A DNA stretch of 64,000 nt from Terana coerulea (lineage: Eukaryota > Basidiomycota > Agaricomycetes > Polyporales > Phanerochaetaceae): assembly GCA_024811115.1 (NCBI GenBank), contig JAKOGH010000755.1, positions 1 to 64,000 on the forward strand, in the 5' to 3' direction. The notes under the pieces are model-generated. The model worked only from the letters and a program-made list of their open reading frames with translations, was not told the origin of the DNA and did not search any database. The translations under genes and the position numbers were made by a program. Positions within the stretch are counted from its first letter, which is position 1. Each line of letters opens with the position of its first letter. Of this stretch, positions 35,385 to 46,486 are shown one piece after another.

Positions 35385-36140
35385 CAGTGCTTACCTGCGC
35401 GAAGTGCCCAATGCGCTTGCTAACCACGACACCGCGATGAGCTTGTGGATGCGGTAGCGAAGGATACCGACGTGTTGTCTCTGGATATACCACGTCGCCA
35501 AAGCTGCGCGACACTGTGTCCGTAGAGATCGAGGAAGGCAGGAGTAGCGATAGACTTGGACGCCGTCGAGCGTCGCGCTGAACACTGGTTGCTCTTCAAC
35601 GCGATCACGGTCGCTTGTAGTCTCCGTAACCTTCGACTATAACCGAGATCAAGGCAACCAAGTACGCATGTGTCGTGTAGCGCGTACGCTGGATATCCAA
35701 GTCGACCTGGGATCCTACCAAGAGGTATATGTAGTCCGCGAGCTGCAGCAGCGGTCCCGACAGGCCTGAATCGGTGCCGTACAGTAAGGCTGGTCGGAAT
35801 GGAGGTAAGGACGTCGGCTGGTCTGCAGGCCGATTTTCGAGATGGTAGCCGATGACCTCGTGGAGACAAGCCAAGTGCGGAAAGCTTCTTGTGATTTACG
35901 CCACGTTGCTCGGTCGAATCTTCACTCTCTACGTTCGCACGCCGTTGCAAGAGAAACAAGCTTTCAGGGACAGTTTGCCTGCGAAGGTCAGCCGGGGAAT
36001 TGGAGGAGGGTCCTAAGGCGTACGCACCGGCGGCCTAGATTTGACTATGCCCCGCATGCTGGCGTCCACCCCTTCTCCGCTTTTGTAACCACGCTCTCCG
36101 CCAATATTCTGACTTCGTACGGGCCAGTTGTGTAGACCGG
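35385..36140 (-). CDS. Hypothetical protein fragment, unidentified
   Basis: A minus-strand frame (ACLHEVIGYHLENRP ... GPLLQLADYIYLLVGSQ ... AYLVALISVIVEGYGDY, 35605-35874) and flanking stretches (LTFAGKLSLKACFSCNG upstream, FSATLDGVQVYRYSCLP downstream) have protein-like composition and are bounded by plausible splice sites. I could not fix a start or a full phased chain, and I recognise no family. The limits are approximate. Confidence 0.3.
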
Positions 36141-36686
36141 TGTTCGATTCGTCACAAGCACACGGGATAGAAGATGTGTGAACATTGTGATTCTCGCATG
36201 TGTCTGTGGTGTCCAAAGGGGTTGTCGTCTGGTTGTGTGGGCACGGAAGCTTTCTGGGCGCTAGACCGCCATGCGAGGAAGTTTCCGATCAGTTTGATCG
36301 AACATGCGCTCATCTGGGGAAGTGCTGTGGATCGCATTGCTACTTCTTCCACCGCGTTACACGCTTCTCGCATATTGAGCAATATCTCACTGTAGCTTAT
36401 GTGGTCGACACAATCGTATGAAATTTCCGATAAGTTTCCACGAAATTAATTCGCCACTGTCGAAGAACAGCAGTCGGAGGCAAAAAAATCAACGGAACAA
36501 TCGTCATGTTCAAGGGCAATTTAAGGATGCAAGAACTGCTCACACGACCCCGCGACATTCTTAGTTAACTGCCGGACATCTATAGCGAAACCCGGGCGGT
36601 CCTCGGCGGCGGAGTCGGCGCTCGCACAACGTCTACGCCCAAAAGTCGAATATATCGCGCGAGTTCATGCCAAAATTTAAAAATAT
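36141..36686. other. Intergenic DNA
   Basis: I see no gene. The ORFs of 60-75 codons near 36174-36420 overlap each other in several frames and carry no motif. Confidence 0.4.
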
Positions 36687-36775
36687 GGGCCTAACTGGGA
36701 CTTGAACCCAGGACCTCCTCCAATGGTCGACTTTGCGAGCCCTAAGAAGGAATCATACCTCTAGACCATCAGGCC
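36687..36775 (-). tRNA. tRNA-Pro (anticodon AGG) with a 17-nt intron
   Basis: The minus strand folds as a full cloverleaf. The acceptor stem is GGCCTGA with TTAGGCC, with a C discriminator at 36687. The D-arm contains TGGTCTAGAGGTATGATT. The anticodon stem is CCTTC with GGAGG, the anticodon is AGG, and the T-arm is CTGGG TTCAAGT CCCAG. The mature loop needs removal of 17 nt (36723-36739) that start one base 3' of the anticodon, the canonical nuclear intron position. The A-box and B-box are intact, so it is likely functional. Confidence 0.9.
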
Positions 36776-37268
36776 TTAGCTAGCGCCCTAAATCTTTATC
36801 TCCTGGGCGTAGGCGCTCGACAAGTGTAAACTCCGCCGCAAAGAACCGAACGCCACGAAGACATGCGGCCTCCACTGCTTCATCTGCCTTCTGCCTTCAC
36901 CACCGAAACATCCTGACCTCCGCTTTGTCGCCTCACGACCTACTTAATGATCAGAACTGAAGGTGTATAACAATGTGCAGCGGGCGGGACAAATTGCGAT
37001 AATGAATCACGACGATCGTCCTCCCAGCGACGGCGGTAATCTGCTTCTCTCGGCGGTCACCTGAAGGATCTTTCCGTCCTCCGCCCAGGTGTCCGAGCAC
37101 GTTATGGGCGCAGGCTGACAGCCTACACGCCCTATAGCTTAACCTTTCCCGACACCACCGTGAGTGCTTGCTTGGGCCTTTGAAAGTACGTCCACCGCCT
37201 ACCCTCCTATACTGAGTGTTTAGTGATACCGTCCTGATCAGATCAACATTCCTCAGGGCAAGCTCAGA
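36776..37268. other. Intergenic region upstream of P450 copy 1
   Basis: Bounded by the tRNA and the P450 start. The ORF on the minus strand (36951-37463) is antisense to the P450 first exon and carries no motif. No TATA box of good quality was seen. Confidence 0.4.
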
Positions 37269-39162
37269 ATGCAGCTTGATACGCTTTATGCTTCTCCTGA
37301 TACTGTTTGGACACTCGTGCCGCCGGCAATACTCACATTCATAGCTTGGACCACCCTGCGTGGCATTTACAACGTTTACTTTCATCCGTTGTCGAAGCTC
37401 CCTGGCCCAAAGCTCGCGGCCGCGACCATTTGGTGGCAGGTATATCTGGAGATAGTTCAGCAACGCAGCATAGCTCTGAAATTACTTGACCTGCATGCTA
37501 CATACGGTGAGTGAAAATTGGGGACACGGAGTGGGCTTGTCTGACAGTCGGAAATAGGTGACATCGTCCGGATTGGCCCCAATCAGGTATGTTCTTGGTC
37601 CGTTGGAAGCACTCGCGGTGCTGAGAACAGTCAAAGCTTCACTTCTCTCGGCCGGCCGTTTATCACGAAATATACAACCCCAAAGTTCGATGGAAGAAAG
37701 ACTCGTATCTCTATCACGTCTTCTCCGAGACGGAGTCTACTTTACCATCGCCGAGTACGATAAAGCCAAAAGCCGCCGGGATATAAGCATGCCACTGTTC
37801 TCCAGAAGAATGGTCCTCAGCATGCAATACCTCGTACAAGGCTGTGTACGCCCATGTTGCTTCCTTCATTACAGCTCATCTACTGACGACATATCGCAAA
37901 GCTCGATGCCATGTGCGCCAACATTGACAAACACGTCGAGGCCGGAAAGCGGGTCAACTTCCGCAAAGCATTTCGGTGCTTCGCGGTAGACGTCATCTGC
38001 TCCGTCTGCTTCGCACACGACATGCATGCGAGCAGCGCGCCCGAGTTCCGAGCGCCCATCGAAGTCGCGATGAACGCCGCGCTGCCCGTCGTACACCTCA
38101 TCAAGCACTTTACGATTGTTAAGACCTTCATCACGATGTGTCCTCCAAGCCTCGCAGGCTTCTTCCGGCCGCAACTTAAAGGCGCTCTCCACCTGCGCGA
38201 GGTAAGCCCAGCAGCAGAACATCATGACCCTCTACTGATACTCATAGTGCCATTAGATGCTCAAAAACCAAGTGCACGATGTGCTCAGAGATCCAGATTC
38301 CCTTGCAGATTGCCCGCATCCGACGATATACCACGAATTCCTCAAGCTCAAGGGCAGTCCCTCTATGCCTTCGAAGAAGTCGCTGAGGGACGAGGCGCTC
38401 CTGTTCGTGATGGCAGGCACGGATACAGGCGGCGATGCACTCACGGCCGGGACGCTGAACGTCCTCGGGAACCCGACAGTGTGCGCAAAGTTGCAACAGG
38501 AGCTGGTGGACGCGTGGCCGAAGCTGGATGAGCCGCCGCGGTACGAGGTGTTGGAGACCCTGCCATACCTGGTGCGCAGTATAGCACAATCCTTGCTCGG
38601 CCGTCAAATCCTGATGCTCTAGTACAGAAAGCGGTGGTCAAAGAGTCCCTGCGATTCAGCCACGGGACTGTTCATCCAATGACCCGCATTGTGCCGCCGG
38701 AGGGCGCGGTTCTTTCTGGCGAGTTCATCCCAGGTGGCGTACGTACGCATTGATTATCACTGCACCGCCGCGGCTGACCCACGGCCAGACAACTGTGGGC
38801 ATGAGCAACATCTTCGTTCACTGGAACGAGGAGATCTTCCCGGAACCTCACACGTACAGGCCCGAACGCTGGCTCGACCCCACGGCGCCCTCCCTGGACA
38901 ACTGGCTCGTAGCGTTCTCCAAGGGCCCTCGGAGCTGTCTCGGAATCAAGTACGTTCCACTGTTCGAGCTCGCTTCTACTGTCCTAACGTGTGGTGCAGT
39001 CTTGGGTACTGCGAACTGTACCTCGCATTCGCTAACTTGTTCCGCCGGTATGACATGCATCTGGACGGTGTGGGACCGTCTGACTGGAAATGGAGGGACT
39101 GCTACTTACCGCGTTATGAAGGCCCAGAACTCAACTTCTGGGCAACGTCTCATTCTGCTTGA
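37269..39162 (+). pseudogene. Cytochrome P450, copy 1, one-base deletion in exon 3
   Basis: Haem-thiolate monooxygenase, ER-anchored by an N-terminal helix (VPPAILTFIAWTTL) followed by FHPLSKLPGPK. Eight exons mirror the intact copy at 56760: 37269-37506, 37558-37586, 37637-37845, 37902-38201, 38257-38571, 38628-38738, 38789-38949 and 39000-39162. The I-helix (AGTDT), ExxR (KESLR), PERW and the haem loop FSKGPRSCLG are all intact. Exon 3 is 209 nt instead of 210: the triplets after ETEST lack one C near 37743 compared with the other copy, so the frame breaks between ETEST and TIAEYDKAKS. Everything else is conserved, so the break is either very recent or a sequencing indel. The substrate cannot be told from sequence. 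Confidence 0.8.
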
Positions 39163-39390
39163 CAGTGTCCATATGCGTATCATTAATTGGAGACATTTAA
39201 ATTGTATCACTCTTGTTACCGAGTTCTCAAGAACTAGCAGCTCCAACCCGGTACAAACGAGGGATCGATTTATTTTGACACGAGCTGAGAATGGTATTGT
39301 GGTTCGCTCCTTACATTATATAGCATTGCCTCATCTCTACTCAACAGCAAGCATCCCGAATACATCGCGTGATAAGGAAATTAGGCTCAA

Positions 39391-40131
39391 TACAGCTGTT
39401 TCGGGTTATAATGAGAAGCGCCGTTTTTTTCTCGCGCGCGGCGACCTTCCCAAAAGGAATCTTCCGACTCTTGCCTCCCGACAGAAGTGTGCAGACCTCG
39501 GTAACGGTGTTTATAGTGGCTACTCAGATGCTGCGAATGTCCTTTTATGTCTGTGTGCACCATCGGTGCATGATTTAAGAGGCAAAAACATCCATCTACA
39601 CTGCGGAACCCAAGAGATAAATCCTGAGGATTTATCATGTCAACATGTGGGAGTCTGAAACAAAATGGCCAGCATAAGTCACACGGATTGATTACATATT
39701 CCATTTCAGGAGATATACAACTTAAATGAATGTGTAAATCTGCGCACCTAACTCTGTATCCTTTCCCAATAACTCACAGAGCTTTATTCTGACAATAAAT
39801 CCCTTGTATCTCTCGTAGCCATTCTGTGGATTTATAATGGGCACATTACTTGTAAGCAACAAGATAAATTCCTTGGACAAATACAAAACAAGTTGTACAT
39901 GTATCCAGCATGAAATAGACAGAGGTCTTCAGAATACATCCACAGGATTTATTGTGGCAATATATTCCACCTAACTCAGTGAGAGATATCGAGGACACAC
40001 GGCCGACATAAGTAAGATAAAGAACACAGATACATTCATCATAAATCATGTATCGCATATCTCCAGGATAAATCCAGCAGGACCTCAGATACTTAGAAAC
40101 ATAGATGTCTGCTGAATGTAGTAGTTAGACA
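39391..40131 (+). repeat. Left arm of a large inverted repeat, about 0.74 kb
   Basis: The sequence from about 39391 (ACAGCTG...GGGTTATAATGAG) to about 40131 is found in reverse complement at 43628-44434, although the arms have diverged by substitutions and small indels. The arms enclose about 3.5 kb of repeat-rich DNA. No coding capacity was recognised in the arm. Confidence 0.7.
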
Positions 40132-42539
40132 TAGACTCATTCAATATAAGACTTTTATTACTGACAACAAACTTACATCTGAAAAACCCCCTTACTATTC
40201 TTGCCTAATGCATGCTGATAAGCACTAATTCATTGCACATAAGCATCAAAGTAACACAACTAGATAAATAGATACATAAGGCCAATAAGGCAGTTTAGTG
40301 AGGTCCTTTGCTAATTGTCTTAATTATTCTATATATTAGGGCAATTAGTCCTACTTCTCAGCTATTTGTTTCCTTACTGTCCTATTTTGTTCCTTACATG
40401 CAGCTATAATATCACTACTGCTTGACTAGTCATCTGAAAAATCCCCCTTCTTAATTTAACCTGATGCTCTGTATTGCATATTCAGTTATCTATATACAAG
40501 ACTAAGCTACCTAACACAACAAACTACTTGTACTGTGCAGGTAAGCCCATGCACCATGCACCATACTCACCTGCACTGCACCATGCCTACCTGTGTGTTG
40601 TATTTGTCAGTAACATACTTACGTACACCACTACACTGGCCGTCGCCAGCCCCTTCTGACAGAGGCGTGCTTGTTAACGTCGATCTGCACGCGTCGTGCT
40701 TTGCCACATCCTGCGCGCCGGCGTTGGCATGGTGTGCATCTATTGGCGCTGTGCAAGTGCCGTTGTCCCGCCCTGCATATCTTGCGTGTCGTGCTATACG
40801 CTAGGCTTCTTGTCGCGTTTGCGTCGCGCTCGCCTACGTTGGTCTGTCGCACCGTGCTTCGCCACGTCCCGCGCGCCAGCATTGGTGTAGCACACCGCCC
40901 GGTTGTGTCGTCGCATCGTGTCGTGCGCACCGGCTTCTTGTGTGTCGGCGTCGCGGCCGCCTGCTGGCATTGAGCTTATTGTGTTGAGCTTGACTACGCG
41001 AGGCGTTCATGTGCAGTGTTCGTTGCTGGTGGGGGATGCGTGGTGCCTATTCATAAAAGCACCGTCCATAAGCCGTGCATGCACGGCCATGGTCGGTTCT
41101 AGGTAACAGCGGTGGATGCGGCGAGAGGTCACATACCTCGTTTGCAAGGGAGCCCCTCCCTTTCAACGGCCTTGCTCGATCATTTACGTGTTCCCTTACT
41201 CTTGTGTGGTGTCGCTTGGGTTTTGATGTCGCGGTAGGTGGTCCTGACGCAGCCGACGTATTGGTTAGGGATGAGGGACTGAGGGAATGAAAGATGACGC
41301 CAACCAAAACGCGAAGGCTTTAAAGATGTTACGGCGCTTCAATATACGGCTGTAGGTTATGATCATTGTGTGCGATGACATATGCAAGTCATTATGGCAC
41401 AGTTGTTAATTTACTAGGCAAGTTTGCCCGGGTGGTCCTGGGCTCAAGTCCTTTGGGTGCATTGTAGTTATTTCTGATTATCTTTTTTGAGCCTCGGCCC
41501 ATTAACAAAAACATACAGCATGAATTGCTTTGGTCATCTGTGAAGCAGTCACTTTTTTAGAGTTACTGTGATGTTAAAAATTGATTGCAACTTGTTGTTC
41601 AACTGTGGCAAATGGCAATTATATAAAAATATAAATATTCTAGGCAAAAGTAGCTCTTTTTAGCAACTATATAGAGCTTATATATTAGATTATGAAGGTA
41701 ATATTAAAGAGCTTCAGACTTGTCACTAACAATATTCTTAAGGCTTTGTGCACTTTAAAAACCAGACTAATAAGGAATCCATTATGCATTTATGTGCTAA
41801 CAAGGCTGAAATAGAGAATAGTAGCTACATTAACTCTAAAAGTGTGATAGTATAAGTACACAGGTTAGCTGATTAGCAGAAAAGGAGGACATAGAACTAA
41901 ATTAGCTTTAAGCAATACAATAATAAGAGTCCAAGTAATAAATAGAAGCAATAGCAAAATAAATGTCATAAGCTTTAAGTAATGTCATAAATATGATACA
42001 AATAACAAGCAAATAAGTAAAAAAGCTAATAATAACCTACTGATAAAACATGAAATAGTGAGAAATTAGATAAAAAGAAATATAGTCAATAAGCTAATGA
42101 AAGAATGCAATAAGGCATTGGTAAGGGATAAAAGGTCAATTAGGTGGTAAAAAGCTATTAATAACCAGCAGATTAGAATGTTAAAAAGGCAAGGGGCCAT
42201 TTAGCAAGCTAATAGACATATATTAACTAAATAAACTATATTTTAAGAATACATTTTCACAAAAAGCGAAAAAGAGCATAATAAACAACTTAGTGCTAAA
42301 TAAGAAGCATAAAGCATAGATTAGAAGGAGGGGTTTTTCCAGATGTACTAGTACACACATTGGCATATTCAGATACAACTACAAATCCAATAAGGACTAT
42401 CTTGAACTTTCACATACATTGCACAATGGCGGTGTATTTGTGAGACTTCGCTGTCCAAGTTAACGACAGCCAAATTGCGCTGTTTGACGTTGGCTAGACT
42501 AACGATGCTAATGCTAGCCAACGTCAAAACAGTGCAATC
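40132..42539. other. Interior of the inverted repeat, gene-free; CpG-rich patch then AT-rich tract
   Basis: 40130-40660 is AT-rich. 40670-40970 is unexpectedly CpG-rich and contains two direct copies of a block (GTGCTTTGCCACATCC near 40698 and GTGCTTCGCCACGTCC near 40854) spaced about 156 bp apart. 41560-42340 is extremely AT-rich and full of stops, as old decayed repeats are. No gene is recognised. Confidence 0.5.
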
Positions 42540-42667
42540 TGTTGCAGAGATGAGCTTGACACGTAATCAGCACGAGTGGATTGGAGTAGATGAGGAATAG
42601 ATGATAAAACAAGTACAAAGAGGGCGACAAAGGCCAACTCCCAGTAGACCTCACAGAACAGGCAGGC
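42540..42667 (+). repeat. LTR-like repeat, truncated copy A
   Basis: Starts TGTTGCAGAGATGAGCTT and matches the first part of the copies at 43064 and 50781, through the shared block CAGTAGACCTCACAGAACAGG. It breaks off where a tRNA-like sequence begins at 42669. Confidence 0.55.
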
Positions 42668-42668
42668 A

Positions 42669-42754
42669 GGGCTCTGCTGGCTCAGTGGGCAGAGCTAGTA
42701 GATAGCCCAGGCATCCTTTCATACGGCTGTGGGTTCAAATCCCACAGAAGCCCC
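42669..42754 (+). tRNA. tRNA-like sequence with intact A- and B-boxes, isotype unresolved
   Basis: The A-box TGGCTCAGTGG and B-box GGTTCAAATCC match the Pol III consensus. The acceptor ends (GGGCT with AGCCC), a D-arm (GCTC with GAGC) and a T-arm (GTGGG TTCAAAT CCCAC) pair. The anticodon arm does not pair cleanly: about 13 extra bases could be an intron, an expanded variable arm or decay. It sits directly against the truncated repeat copy, so a tRNA-derived SINE head is as likely as a functional tRNA. Confidence 0.45.
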
Positions 42755-43063
42755 CTATCACCTTCTTTGCCCTTCCTTTAACTATTCCACTCTTTAATTT
42801 TCAACATACCTGATGCAGCAACCCATCTTTCCTAAACTGGCCTGCCCAACCCAAATGATCCGGCAAGCTGTCCTTCTGCGGCCCCAGCCCTCCTTGATTC
42901 GTCACCATCACAGCATAAGGCTTATCGTAAGCCTAGGCATCACCAGCCAAATCGGCATCAAAGTCCCAGCAGGTAGCGGGCGCTCTCGCACAGTCTAATT
43001 AGCAGGAAGGGACCACTTTCGATGGAGTGATGCAAAAGTCAAATAAGGAAGGTTTGAGCAGAT

Positions 43064-43484
43064 TGTCGCGGAGACGAGCTCAACATGTAACCAGAACGAG
43101 CAGATCGGAGTGAATGAGGAATAGCTGATAGAACAAATACAAGGAGGGCAATGAAGGCCAACTCCCAGTAGACCTCACAGAACAGGCAGGCAGGTGCCAA
43201 TACTTGTCCTCAACGACCAAGTTAGTATTGCTACTATGTACAGTGTGTCAAATACATACCTTGTCCCCAATGATCAAGAAGTCGAGATGAAGGATAAGGC
43301 TAGAGAGTCCAGAGTGCTAAGTGTCCAAGAACATGGGAAGAATTGAGCCGCATTTGGGCGCTAAGCGCCGGGATCATCGGAATAAAGTTCAGAGGCTCTG
43401 GGGCTGCTACTAGACCATGTATCTGTGCTAAACAAATGCAAGAAAATGAAAAGTAGTACTGCATATGCATGTCCATCTACAACA
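43064..43484 (+). repeat. LTR-like repeat, copy B, about 420 bp (TG...CA)
   Basis: Begins TGTCGCGGAGACGAGCTC and ends near TCTACAACA. It is closely similar over its length to 50781-51200, sharing for example the block ACCAAGTTAGTATTGCTACT. TG...CA ends and the size fit a solo LTR. I found no matching target duplication. Confidence 0.6.
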
Positions 43485-43627
43485 GCAACAAAGTTCTATG
43501 AATACACCGCCATTGTGCAAAGCATACAAAAGTTGATAGCTCTCACTAGATTTGCAATTGTATGTAAATCTACTAATGTGCATTGTGTGTTTAGTGTCCA
43601 CAGTCAAAATGCTTATGTTGAATGCAA

Positions 43628-44434
43628 CTAACTATTATCTTCCACAAACATCTTTGTTTCTAAGTGTCTGAGGTCCTGCTGGATTCATCCTGGAGATATG
43701 CAGTACGTGATTTATGATGAATATGTCTGCGTTCTTTATCTTACTTACATTAACCATATGTCCTCAATATCTCTCACTGCGTTAGGTGGAATTTATCACC
43801 ACAATAAATTCCACAGACGTATTCTGAAAACCTCTGCCCAGTTCATGCTGGATACATGTGCGACTTGTTTTTTATTTATCTAGTTGATTTATCTTGTTGC
43901 CTACAAGTAATGTGCCTATTATAAATTCACAGAAAAGCTACAAGAGATATAAGGGATTTATTGTCAGAATAAAGCTCTGCGAGTTATTAAAGAAGGATAT
44001 AGAGTTAGGTGCGCAGATTTACGTGTTCATTTAAGGGATATATCTCCCAAAAAGGAATATCTAATTAATGTGTGCGACTTATGCTGGCCATTTTGTTTCA
44101 GACTACCACATGTTTACACCATAAATCCCCAGGATTTATCTCTTGGGTTCGCGAGTGCTAACACATCCAAAGCCCAATTTGTGTTCAATTGGGGCAAAAT
44201 ATGCCACTTGAGTGAATTTGCAAAGAGCACAAGACTTGCATACAAAGAAAATAACACAGAAAGCATATTACATGCTAACAGAAGTCATATACCTACTATC
44301 AGCATGTTCCGAGCAATATTAAAGGGATGGTGCATGCAACAGGCTGGGGCAAGAAGTCAGAGGATTCCTTTTTGGAAAGGTTGCCGCGTGCAAAAAGAAA
44401 ACGGTGCTTCTCATTATAACCCAAAATAGCTGTA
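43628..44434 (-). repeat. Right arm of the large inverted repeat, about 0.8 kb
   Basis: Reverse complement of the arm at 39391-40131, ending at about 44434 with ...TTATAACCCAAAATAGCTGT. This arm is longer because of an insertion of about 150 bp near 44150-44300. Several CpG sites of the left arm appear as TpG or CpA here. Confidence 0.7.
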
Positions 44435-44439
44435 AGCAT

Positions 44440-46486
44440 AGAGCTTGAGTGCGATGTAATGGTGTTGGGGCTTACGTACACCAAGTACTCCAATATGCTA
44501 ATCTCAGTGAATGAAAGACCAACCCTGCAGTGCAGCATCCTGCGTCTGCAGAGCTGTGTGATGTGTCCTTGGAGGAAACAGCCTGACAACAGCAGGCTGC
44601 AGTTTATAGGTATATTCATGCGCTAGTTAATGCAGAGGGTAGCCCACACAGTTAAGTCAGGGCCCTTGTAGTGAGAAATATAATAATCATGCCACCACCA
44701 GTCCGCTGCACTGCTCTCAGTGGTTAGTGACTGTTTGCGTCATATTGCAGTATATTAACATGCACCTAACTCTGTTGAGCTTCAGATCATAACATCTGAA
44801 TAGGTTCGTGAAGGCCATAAAAGCTCGCAATATCCCAGGCTGGTTATCTAAGTAAGCAAGAAGCATAGGACACTAATGAAAGCAATTCACTTAATGCTCA
44901 GGTAGCTTCTTGGGCCTTTAGAAAATGTGACGAGCCAGGTATCAAGATTTCCCTCTGCTGAATTTAACCAGCGTTCAGGCTTGTACACATGTGGCTCTGG
45001 GAACAGCTCTTTATTCTAGTGCACAAAAATATTGCTAATACCCGCATAGGTCTGGCAAAACCAAATCAGCTATCAATAAATGCTGAGCTCGATATGGCTT
45101 ACACTTTCTGATATGAACTCTCCTGATAGAACAGCACCTCCAGACGGGACGATCACGAGACATTGGGTGGACCACTTCATGGCTGAATCAAAGCGATTCT
45201 TTCACGACGGCTCTCTGTGAGATGTTCATTCTGGATAGCTGCTAGTGTACGATGAAAATTGACGGCTTACCAAGTACGGCAAATTTTCCAATACCTCGTA
45301 GTGCGGGACGTCTTCGAGTTTTGGCCAAGCTTCAAGGAGTTCTTTGTAAAGCTTTCCATGTACTACTGGGTTGCTGAGAATATTCAGCATGCCTACAATG
45401 AGCGCATCACTGCTGATGTCGGTATCAGTGAAAACAAACAGGAACACTTCATCTTCGAGCTGTGCTTGGAACAGCATGGTGCCACCAGTCAGCAGATTGA
45501 TGAGGCTGTAGTAGATTGTTGGATGAGGGCTGCCTTCAAGTGCTTGTGGATTTCTGAGGACTTCACCGACTTGTTCCTTGAGTATCTGGTTGGGAACAGT
45601 GATTATGAACTACTGCAGATGTTGTCAAATTCACGTGCGGCGTACCTGCTTGAGCTCCACATATCCCTTCAAATCCAGCTGCAGATATACGAAGATGGCG
45701 GGTGGGCAAATGAACATCAGAGTCTTTCGCGAGAGGGAAATGCTTGAAAACTCAGGTGATGGGAATCGCAGAGTGCATAGCTAGCTTGGTGGAGGACTTG
45801 AAGTCTGGTGAACTAGTGGCATTCATGCTGCAACCATAGCATATGGAGCTAATAATATCTATTGCACAACATTAGAATGCCCGACAGAAGTCAACAGGCT
45901 TATCGTCTCATATATGCCTGTTTATGTTGGCAGACATGAGTCCAACTGGAATTTTTACCATGTTAGTCGCAGTACTAGCATCTAGCTGTATAACATACAC
46001 ATTGCTGTATGAGATATTGCAGATCAAGCACAGACTTCTTTGAGAACAGAGGTAGGGCTATGTCTTTTTTTTTCTTTGCTGAGTTGTAGTCCGGTATTGT
46101 GACAGTTGACTCTGTGACGGTGAAGACATCGTAGAGTTTGCTGTTCTTGTCCCATCTGTTGCGTGAGTTGTATATCTCGTTATAGACCTCTGGCTTTGAG
46201 AAATGGAGCTAAGCAGAGGTCATTACTGAATAGACGCTCATTATTAGATATTGAATACCAACCTCGTTGGGCCTGATCCTGACTATATTGCCTAAAATCC
46301 ATTTGTTGAGTTTAAGACCCTCAAAAGTTACAAGGCGTAGTCATACCGTACTGAGCATGAAGCTTGATCAGCTCCGTGGCGAGGCCTTCACGCTTGACTA
46401 GTTTTAGATAACATTGCCATCATGACGTAGCAGCAGCAATTCTAGGCCTTAGAAACTACGACAAAGGGTAGAAAAGATGTTGCATC
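44440..46486 (-). pseudogene. Decayed cytochrome P450 copy 4 (relic of the 58881-60841 gene)
   Basis: Collinear with the intact gene at 58881-60841: recognisable stretches correspond to its exons from the stop codon (about 44623) to the middle of exon 1 (about 46486), where similarity ends, so the N-terminus is missing. LFVFTDTDISSDAL replaces LFVFAGTDTSSDAL. The haem loop reads GPRSYLSIK instead of GPRSCLGIK: the ligand Cys codon TGC has become TAC (44902-44904) and the Gly has become Ser. Many changes are CpG to TpG or CpA. It cannot encode an active enzyme. It is part of a larger duplicated segment that also includes 48640-49720. Confidence 0.85.
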
